A DNA stretch of 64,000 nt from Fortiea contorta PCC 7126. Its GTDB lineage: Bacteria > Cyanobacteriota > Cyanobacteriia > Cyanobacteriales > Nostocaceae. This document shows, piece after piece, positions 55,742 through 62,299 of the stretch. The position numbers were made by a program, and so were the translations under genes. Position 1 is the stretch's first letter; every line of letters starts with the position of its first letter. Where the stretch lies: positions 1,555,895-1,619,894 of the forward strand of contig NZ_KB235930.1 of NCBI RefSeq assembly GCF_000332295.1. Direction: 5' to 3'. A model generated the notes under the pieces. It was not told the origin of the DNA, searched no databases, and saw nothing but the letters and a program-made list of their open reading frames with translations.

Positions 55742-58171
55742 ATGGAATTTCAACCTCAGAAACTAGAAATTCCGTTTAAATCTGTGGATTTTGACTACGC
55801 ACCAAGTCCACAGAACTTTTTTGAGGTTAGAAACTCTACTAGTATCCCTCAAGCAGAATTCCAAGTAAGAGATACCAGTTTTAGTCAAGTTTCAAAATAT
55901 AATTTCAATCCACCAGCCGCGCCTAGTTCAATTGAAAATCTTACGGCTGAATACGCGAGCAAACAACAACAGCTAGCGGATGCAGTTCGACAACAACACC
56001 GCATAGATAACATCTACGAGCGTGTAATGAAAGAAGCACCGCGCCGTGATGTTGAAGTGCTACCACCAGAAAACCCCGCTGATGTTTTTAATCCCAATAA
56101 AACCCGGATGCGAAACATCACACCCGTTGAACAGCAACAAGAAATAGCCAATTTATTAGAGCGTCAAGTTAAGCGCCCAACCACACCCACAAACGCAACA
56201 CCTCCAACAACCAACATTCCTCGGACTTATCCGTTAACCGACCCAACCGCAACACCGCCCACAGCCACACCTCGTATTCCCGTAAACGGGCCAAATCCAG
56301 GAATAGGTGCAAAGCCAACCTCAAATCCTGTCTCTGCTGGTAGGCTTGGTTTGAAAGTCGTTGGTAACGCTGCCGAATTCGGTTTTCGATTAGCAGCAGG
56401 ACAATCCCCTATTCAAGCAGGAGTTGGTACTGCTGGTAGCGCTATCGGCTCCTTTGTTGGTGGCTCGCTTGGTTCCCTTGCAGGCCCCGTTGGTACTTTT
56501 GTCGGCGGGATGATTGGTGGAATGGTCGGCGGTGCTATTGCAGATTTTATTTATAATCAAGCCTTTCCCGATCCTGCTAATACTCCCTTAAGCGATTATC
56601 AAGGTGCGCCGCCATTTTTTGGCGGGCAAAATGCAACAAGATATCAAGTAATCGCTGATTGGAGTACATATTTTAATAATCAACCTAACGACAATCAAAG
56701 ATTTAATAGGCAAGATGTTTATGGCCCTATCTCCTCAATCACCTTAGATGCTACAGCCTCAACTCCGGGAATTAAGGTTGTCGCTAAAGATGCGAATGGC
56801 AACGAAGTAATTTTCAGACAGGGAAGCGGATTCTACCCTGCAACTGTTCCCTACAATCTTAGGAATATTCAAGTAGTCAGGATTGATGGAAAGCCAGATA
56901 CTGAAAATTTACCACCATTACCAATTCCTAGCGACAATCGCGTGCCTAGCTCTTTTTTTCATCCAGGAAATCAAAATTACGCGCCGCCAACAGGACAACC
57001 ATCACCAAAACCAGCGCCAAATAATTATGCTCCTGGTGGTTTTACTCCTGGAGGTAGCCCACGAGGTGATAGCCCTGGTTGGATACCTCATGCTTACCCC
57101 GCACCTAAGAGTAAACCTAATCCCACGAATACGCCCGGCAATTTAGGTGGCAATTTCCCTGATTTTGCACCTAATCCAGCTCCAGCACCCACCCCACAAG
57201 GACAACCAAGTCCAGAGGCTGAACCTACGCCAACTGGCTACAAAATCACTGGGCCAAGTTACACACCAACGGGTTCACCATCTGGTAGCCCTGGTACACT
57301 AGCCCCACCACAAAGCGTTCCGTCTGGACTTCCAAATCCAAAACCACAAACAGTTCCGTCAGACGGATTCAAGCCGCAACCAAATACAAATCCCAACCCA
57401 AACACTAATCCCAATTCAAACACTAATCCTAGTCCAAATACAAACCCCAATCCCAATACAAATCCATCCGGCGATATTTGTGAATCCCCTTGCATTAAAT
57501 CAATGGGAGAAAAACTGAATGATAACAGCATTTTTTGGATTGAAATAAAAGTTCCAATTGTCGTTTGTGAATTAAAAAATGATACCTGGACACCAAAAAG
57601 AAACGATACAAGTTTTAAAGTTTTAGCTACAAAAAATGGTAATGAAATTTTAAAAACGCAAACTGAATTTGAGGAGTTAGCAAAAGCTAACGAAGAATTA
57701 TGTAATTTAAAAAACAAAGAATTTGAAGCGTATCTATCCGTACCTGACTATTGGCAAACTCGCGCTCCACAAAAGCCACAGTTAGCTATTCAATATGCTG
57801 AAAATTTAGGTAATGAAAAGATTGGGCGTTCTCGTTGGACATTAATACTTCCGCATTACAGATACGGTTCTCAACATCAACCTAAATTCCCTGATTATGA
57901 AAAAGGTGACTATCGAGGAATACAAGTTTTAAACGACAACTCTAAAATTATTGTTTGGTGTAAAACCGAAACTGAATGCTTAAGAGTTATTAACGCATTA
58001 AAACAATATGTAGACCCCGACCGATTGAAAGGAATAGAGCCACCACAAGTAACAAATTCTAATCAAGAATACAAAAAAATTTCTGTCACTCCCACACTAT
58101 GTCAATTTTTTGGCAATGGTCAAAAAGATAAAGCACCAGCTTGGAGCAAGAAACTAAGAAAGAAAAAATGA
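55742..58171 (+). CDS. Large modular protein with glycine-zipper and Pro/Asn-rich linker (809 aa)
   Basis: 809 residues. Parts: polar N-terminus with a short coil (1-130), Pro/Thr-rich stretch (130-195), glycine-zipper hydrophobic region (about 210-270: IGSFVGGSLGSLAGPVGTFV, GGMIGGMVGGAIADFIYNQ), a beta-rich domain (290-385), a long Pro/Gly/Asn linker (390-580) ending in repeated NPNTNP units, and a C-terminal alpha/beta domain (585-790) with cysteines and a basic end. No signal peptide. Glycine zippers insert in membranes or line ejection proteins; Pro/Asn linkers separate domains in adsorption and surface proteins. A virion minor protein or a surface-attached effector are both possible. The next gene overlaps its stop (ATGA). 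Confidence 0.75.
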   Translation: MEFQPQKLEIPFKSVDFDYAPSPQNFFEVRNSTSIPQAEFQVRDTSFSQVSKYNFNPPAAPSSIENLTAEYASKQQQLADAVRQQHRIDNIYERVMKEAPRRDVEVLPPENPADVFNPNKTRMRNITPVEQQQEIANLLERQVKRPTTPTNATPPTTNIPRTYPLTDPTATPPTATPRIPVNGPNPGIGAKPTSNPVSAGRLGLKVVGNAAEFGFRLAAGQSPIQAGVGTAGSAIGSFVGGSLGSLAGPVGTFVGGMIGGMVGGAIADFIYNQAFPDPANTPLSDYQGAPPFFGGQNATRYQVIADWSTYFNNQPNDNQRFNRQDVYGPISSITLDATASTPGIKVVAKDANGNEVIFRQGSGFYPATVPYNLRNIQVVRIDGKPDTENLPPLPIPSDNRVPSSFFHPGNQNYAPPTGQPSPKPAPNNYAPGGFTPGGSPRGDSPGWIPHAYPAPKSKPNPTNTPGNLGGNFPDFAPNPAPAPTPQGQPSPEAEPTPTGYKITGPSYTPTGSPSGSPGTLAPPQSVPSGLPNPKPQTVPSDGFKPQPNTNPNPNTNPNSNTNPSPNTNPNPNTNPSGDICESPCIKSMGEKLNDNSIFWIEIKVPIVVCELKNDTWTPKRNDTSFKVLATKNGNEILKTQTEFEELAKANEELCNLKNKEFEAYLSVPDYWQTRAPQKPQLAIQYAENLGNEKIGRSRWTLILPHYRYGSQHQPKFPDYEKGDYRGIQVLNDNSKIIVWCKTETECLRVINALKQYVDPDRLKGIEPPQVTNSNQEYKKISVTPTLCQFFGNGQKDKAPAWSKKLRKKK

Positions 58172-59199
58172 GATCCTTAGAACTTGATAATGTTTTTGTC
58201 GTAAACGGAAGATTGGCCATTAAATTAAGCACTTTTGCCAAACTTCTACATTACTCAAATGATTATTTATTACAGCTCATTAAAAAATTATTTAAACAAG
58301 GAATTAAGATAGGTTTTAAATGGAAAAAAAACTGGTATATTTTCTTGCCTACTACTCCCATTAAGTCAATTGTTCAGAATAGCAACAACGACAATAACAG
58401 TGAGGATAATGCTATAAATCCATCTGGCAATGAAATTAATACTGATTGGAGTGCAGCTGTTGAAGAATTGCCTTCAGATATTAGACAAGCTTTAGGTAAA
58501 GCAAACTTTAATGCTGTGGTTGCTAATGGGCAACTTGTTATGCCAGTTTCGGCAACAGCATCAATGGAGCTACTCTCTTCGACCTTAACCCCAAAGAGAG
58601 TAACTCAATTTATTCCTCCTAATTTGGGGACTTTTCAGGCTACAACGAATTACAAGTATGGATACTATATTTTATACAAGGAAGACCGAATGAGTACTTT
58701 TGATCCGGGAACCAGCGGAACCCTTAAATCAACCCAAATTCCTGCTGCATTTTTTGAAGTTTGCCGAGCCTTGGACGCGGCCGAGAATCTAAGAAATGGG
58801 GCTAATCCTGGATTACCTCCACGTCGAAATCTTTCTACTACAGTTAGCTTTGACACGGGAACTATTGCCGTAGCAGCTACTCTACCAATTACCCCAAACA
58901 TTCAATCAAACGGCTCTATTGATATTGCAGCAAGCAACTATCTGGGTTCAACTTATGCGGCTTTTGCTAATGGTGGAGGCGATTTAAGTTCTGATACGTT
59001 ACCTGAAGCTTTGCTAGAAATAGCTAGTTTACTTGCTGCAGCGGAGAAATCTGTCACACCCGCAGAAAACCAACCAAACAACGTACAAATTCAGTTTGAT
59101 TTAGAAACTAGTTCTGCTACGATTTCTGCTAACTTGCCTTTTACTACAGCATCTGCATCTAACGGTGCAGTAACCATTATTGCTATTGATTACCTTTAA
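58168..59199 (+). CDS. Unknown protein with an internally duplicated beta-rich module (343 aa)
   Basis: 343 residues from the ATG at 58168, overlapping the previous stop (ATGA). The first ~60 residues resemble a small basic winged-helix-like domain (LSTFAKLLHYSNDYLLQLIK). Two copies of a module follow in the C-terminal half: a helix (IPAAFFEVCRALDAAEN / LPEALLEIASLLAAAEK) and a strand-rich segment (VSFDTGTIAVAATLPITP / IQFDLETSSATISANLPFTT), each ending [IV]-x-I-x-A-x-[ND]-Y-L. Such repeated beta modules are typical of virion or surface proteins. No family recognised. Confidence 0.7.
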   Translation: MRSLELDNVFVVNGRLAIKLSTFAKLLHYSNDYLLQLIKKLFKQGIKIGFKWKKNWYIFLPTTPIKSIVQNSNNDNNSEDNAINPSGNEINTDWSAAVEELPSDIRQALGKANFNAVVANGQLVMPVSATASMELLSSTLTPKRVTQFIPPNLGTFQATTNYKYGYYILYKEDRMSTFDPGTSGTLKSTQIPAAFFEVCRALDAAENLRNGANPGLPPRRNLSTTVSFDTGTIAVAATLPITPNIQSNGSIDIAASNYLGSTYAAFANGGGDLSSDTLPEALLEIASLLAAAEKSVTPAENQPNNVQIQFDLETSSATISANLPFTTASASNGAVTIIAIDYL

Positions 59200-59236
59200 T
59201 CCCTAGCAAACTTGCTTATAAATTAGGAAGGTAAAA

Positions 59237-59638
59237 ATGGCAGAACACGGTAAAGGAAAAAAGCTCGGAATACGAGTGACTGTAGAATTCGGAAAAGCTA
59301 AAAAATCAAAGAGCAACCCCAACGGCGGATCGGCTCGATACGTGTACATGCTCAAATCTACGGCAGAGGCGCTAGGGCTAAAAATAGTTCCTTCCGCTGG
59401 CGTCAAAACCAAAAAAGGAAATACGGTCGCCGTTCGAGGTGCGAAGGGTTCAGGAAGCATTAAAGTTGCGGTTGGCGGTGAGTCAAAAGATGGGAAGCAA
59501 AAATATAAAAGTGTCCCAGTTCCAGCGGGCGCGACAATTGCTGATATCAGAAAGTTTTTGTCTGGGGCGTCTAAAAAACCTCAGTCTTTTGTCAGCGTCA
59601 ACGGCAGAAGCTATCCAGTAGTTACCAGCAGTAAATGA
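59237..59638 (+). CDS. Small very basic protein (133 aa), unknown
   Basis: 133 residues, rich in Lys, Gly and Ser (GKGKKLGIRVTVEFGKAKKS, GSGSIKVAVGGESKDGKQKY), with no hydrophobic segment. Strong Shine-Dalgarno AGGAAGG before the ATG, which suggests high expression, fitting a structural or nucleic-acid-binding protein. The end overlaps the next gene by 4 bp (ATGA). Family unknown. Confidence 0.7.
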   Translation: MAEHGKGKKLGIRVTVEFGKAKKSKSNPNGGSARYVYMLKSTAEALGLKIVPSAGVKTKKGNTVAVRGAKGSGSIKVAVGGESKDGKQKYKSVPVPAGATIADIRKFLSGASKKPQSFVSVNGRSYPVVTSSK

Positions 59639-60051
59639 TTACTTCTCAACTGGTTTATCGGAGTGAGTACAGATGGGATTTAAAAAAAGTTTCTTCGGTA
59701 CTCATTCCTTACTTATTTAGCAACGACGCTAGCTTAATTATTACGATTCAGCCAAAATCAAAGCTTGCCAAAAATTATCAAACTGCGGGCAAACTAGATC
59801 AGATTTTGATTGATTATCCTAACAAGCTAGTTGCAAGTTCTCAAATAATTAACTTAACTAAAAACTATCAAGTTAGCTTTCCTCAACAAGGAAGATTTCA
59901 ATTAGAATTCTTTCCTTATCAGTTTCTGGGGAGGACGTTAATATCTATTAACAGAATCCTAGACTCTGAATTTGAAGCTAATAGCCTACTTCAAACCGTC
60001 GAAAGAATTGAGGACAAGATTGATGACCTCAATGATTTAATAGGGGGCTGA
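59635..60051 (+). CDS. Unknown cassette protein (138 aa)
   Basis: 138 residues: N-terminal alpha/beta part (SEYRWDLKKVSSVLIPYLFS, ASLIITIQPKSK), beta-rich middle (FPQQGRFQLEFFPYQFLGRT) and a C-terminal acidic helix (TVERIEDKIDDLNDLIGG) that could form a coiled coil. Starts in the ATGA overlap with the previous gene and ends one base before the next ATG. No recognised family. Confidence 0.68.
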   Translation: MITSQLVYRSEYRWDLKKVSSVLIPYLFSNDASLIITIQPKSKLAKNYQTAGKLDQILIDYPNKLVASSQIINLTKNYQVSFPQQGRFQLEFFPYQFLGRTLISINRILDSEFEANSLLQTVERIEDKIDDLNDLIGG

Positions 60052-60052
60052 T

Positions 60053-60405
60053 ATGCCGATAAATATAGATGACAATACCAACCCCGCAGAATCAGATAAT
60101 TCTCTTAATCTAATTCAAATAGTAAATACGCTTGCTTATCAAGTGAAGCGGCTTACTGGGAAGTCTTCCTGGACAACACTTGGATAGCGATCAACTGCAA
60201 TATCCCACCCAACATTTCAATAGGTACTAGCTTCTCAGGAAGCTTGCACTTCCTTGGCAATCCAGCCATGACAACGGCATCAGAGAGTTATTCTTTTTCG
60301 TATCGGCAGTTGTTGGTACCTTATGGAAATATGCCCACTGTCGCGCCCATTAATAATTTATCTCTTCAAGTTCAAACTCCTATTTTCTGGTTTCGAGTAG
60401 CATGA
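60053..60405 (+). pseudogene. Cassette protein with an internal -1 frame break (about 116 codons)
   Basis: ATG at 60053 opens a frame (MPINIDDNTNPAESDNSLNL, IQIVNTLAYQVKRLTG) that hits TAG at 60185. The -1 frame is open over the same stretch and reads WEVFLDNTWIAINCNIPPNI, FSGSLHFLGNPAMTTASESY and ends TPIFWFRVA, with its TGA (60403-60405) overlapping the next ATG as in the other genes of the set. So the second frame is the genuine continuation, but it has no start codon of its own. A missing G in GGG at about 60160 (RLTG then EVFL) would join them. Mutation, sequencing error or programmed shifting are all possible. Beta-rich, unknown family. Confidence 0.6.
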
Positions 60406-60668
60406 ACTTTAACGCTAATTTTTTTGTAGCTTTATGCAGCTTTGCTTTGGCGCTATTTACTACCGCCACTGGCGCGATACTTTGGTATGTGAATAGTGAA
60501 AAAAAGAAATATGCTTCTGAAAGAGATTTTTTGCATCTCAAGCGCAACCAGGAGCAGATATCACAAGCGATCGCACAAGTGATGATCGAGATGGACAGAC
60601 GCCTCGACTTGATTTCTCACGATATCCTTGAGATTAAAGCTGAGTTTCGCCACAAGGACAAACTTTGA
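60402..60668 (+). CDS. Small membrane protein with cytoplasmic coiled coil (88 aa)
   Basis: 88 residues: one membrane helix (FFVALCSFALALFTTATGAI, about 6-29), then a basic, coiled-coil tail (KRNQEQISQAIAQVMIEMDR, RLDLISHDILEIKAEFRH). The start overlaps the end of the previous gene (ATGA). Size and layout recall holin/spanin-like or small anchor proteins at the end of phage structural operons, without sequence proof. A strong terminator follows 40 bp later. Confidence 0.68.
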   Translation: MNFNANFFVALCSFALALFTTATGAILWYVNSEKKKYASERDFLHLKRNQEQISQAIAQVMIEMDRRLDLISHDILEIKAEFRHKDKL

Positions 60669-60708
60669 ACTTAATCTAGGATTGCTCTATTAAGGTTATC
60701 TCTGCCGG

Positions 60709-60743
60709 GCGATCGCATTTCTCAGGAGTGCGATCGCTTTTTT
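60709..60743 (+). terminator. HIP1-based Rho-independent terminator at the end of the cassette
   Basis: GCGATCGCA (60709-60717) and TGCGATCGC (60729-60737) pair perfectly around an 11-base loop, followed by TTTTTT. It closes the rightward cassette and overlaps the 3' end of the convergent gene. Confidence 0.85.
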
Positions 60744-61420
60744 GTGGGGATTCTAGTAAATATGTTTTTCATTTCTATTTGCAAGTTAATTTCTATGTTT
60801 AAGGCTTGCTCTAGTATTTGTCCATACTCAGTAGCTTTTTCGCTGATTTTTAGTGCTTCTAAAGTCGTTATATCAACGGTAAAATATTCTGGATTAAATT
60901 CAGGATTATCTCTTAAAATTTTTTCTGTTTTTAGTGCTCTAAGTAGGTCTTGTTTTGTTGTATTTATAGCTTTAATAACGTCCAATCTATTATCTAGATT
61001 AACTGGATTTCCTGCTGCTTTTAACTGGTCTAGTATATCAATGTCTCTAACTAATTTGTTATGTTTATCTACTTCCTCAAGTATTTTAGAAAGAGGCTTA
61101 AATTTATGATTAGCTATGTCAATATTACGTTTAATTGAAATTAATATTATTAACAGTATTATTATTGCAATAAAAAATAAAAATATATAACTAGAATCTT
61201 TTTCGACTAAGCTGCTATCAGATGCAGTTGAAATTGCCGCTAATGTAAATAAAGATAAAAACAAATAAGCCAATAGTAATCTTAGGGAGAAAAACACAAA
61301 AATGAATTTTTTAATAGGATTATAAAAAATAGAAGATTTAGGAAGTTTATTTCTTTTTATACCAGTTATTTTATGAACTTCTTTGTTTTTAATTTCTAAG
61401 TCTTGTATTTGTAGATGCAT
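60722..61420 (-). CDS. Membrane protein of unknown function with coiled-coil tail (232 aa)
   Basis: 232 residues. Two membrane helices (about 38-62 and 78-97, with a short loop ASDSSLVEKDSS) are followed by a long helical, charged cytoplasmic domain (NKLVRDIDILDQLKAAGNPV, ITTLEALKISEKATEYGQIL). The gene is AT-rich. I do not recognise the family. It lies just outside the rightward cassette, facing it, and marks the probable edge of the accessory island. Confidence 0.7.
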   Translation of the reverse strand: MHLQIQDLEIKNKEVHKITGIKRNKLPKSSIFYNPIKKFIFVFFSLRLLLAYLFLSLFTLAAISTASDSSLVEKDSSYIFLFFIAIIILLIILISIKRNIDIANHKFKPLSKILEEVDKHNKLVRDIDILDQLKAAGNPVNLDNRLDVIKAINTTKQDLLRALKTEKILRDNPEFNPEYFTVDITTLEALKISEKATEYGQILEQALNIEINLQIEMKNIFTRIPTKKRSHS

Positions 61421-61543
61421 AACTCAATTTCCATTTAACTTGATCATTACAATATAGATAGCATAATATACTTTTGTGTTAAGTAAAGGCGCAAATATGC
61501 AAGCTTGCGCCTTTACTCAACCTACATAGTTACTAGCTACTTT

Positions 61544-61762
61544 TCATTCGTGCCAGCATCGTTTGTGACCATCGATATACCTACATACTAATTTTTCTAA
61601 AGTTACGGCTTGGCATATTTCATTTTTTTGAGCTACTGCGCTGTAACTTATACTTGTAGAATCTAAATTACCTGCTAATGTTGGACTAGCACTAATTACA
61701 GTTAATATGGTAATCAAAAAAGCCATGATTACAGTCTTGAAAAATGTTCTAAATAATTTCAT
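61544..61762 (-). CDS. Small secreted cysteine-containing protein (72 aa)
   Basis: 72 residues with a clear signal peptide (VIMAFLITILTVISASPTLA, cleavage about after residue 30). The mature ~42 residues contain three cysteines (ICQAV, LVCRYI, KRCWHE). Exported, probably periplasmic. Function unknown. A separate gene with an AT-rich upstream region of simple repeats. Confidence 0.6.
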   Translation of the reverse strand: MKLFRTFFKTVIMAFLITILTVISASPTLAGNLDSTSISYSAVAQKNEICQAVTLEKLVCRYIDGHKRCWHE

Positions 61763-62299
61763 AGCTAATCAATACTCTTGCAAACTTCTATAAATTAATT
61801 TAGTACGATGAAGATTAAAAAAATAACCGCAAAAGCACGCAAAGTAACGCTCATACATCAGCGCTCATCTGCGTGCATCTGCGGTTAAAAATACCTACCT
61901 AAATCTTAATACACTAACTCAATCGCACTTTTTGTCAACGCCTCAGCAGTCAATCCATTCAACGCCCTGTTTATCCAGGCTTCTCAGCGCTTCGTCTTAT
62001 GTAAATCAAGTTTCTGATTCGTAAACTAGATTTTGCGACTCGTAAATCAAGTTTCTGAGTCGTAAATCAAGTTTCTGAGTCGTAAATCAAGTTTCTGACT
62101 CGTAAATCAAGTTTCTGATTCGTAAATCAAGTTTCTGACTCGTAAACCTGTTATTCTCAACAAATTTCAGTAAATCTACCCGCGTTTATCTTGGAAGTTA
62201 ATTTTATAAACATTCTTAGCTCCCCGACTTCCTTTAAGAAGTCGGGGATCTGAAGACTGCGAATTTTTACAATCATCAGTTATTTCACTGATAACTGAT
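61763..62299. repeat. 537-bp spacer with a 20-bp tandem array and a terminator-like hairpin
   Basis: At 62000-62146 the unit CGTAAATCAAGTTTCTGACT repeats seven times plus a partial, with one 21-base decayed copy (62020-62040) and single-base variants (GATT, GAGT, GACT ends). The hairpin TCCCCGACTTC / GAAGTCGGGGA (62221-62231 and 62238-62248) follows; this is an iterated hairpin of cyanobacterial spacers and may terminate the phosphoketolase transcript. Words such as CATCTGCGTGCATCTGCGGT near 61870 are another dispersed repeat. Confidence 0.75.

Noticed and set aside
48282-60745. Tailed prophage
   Set aside because: No terminase, portal, major capsid, tail tape measure or lysis gene of known type was recognised.
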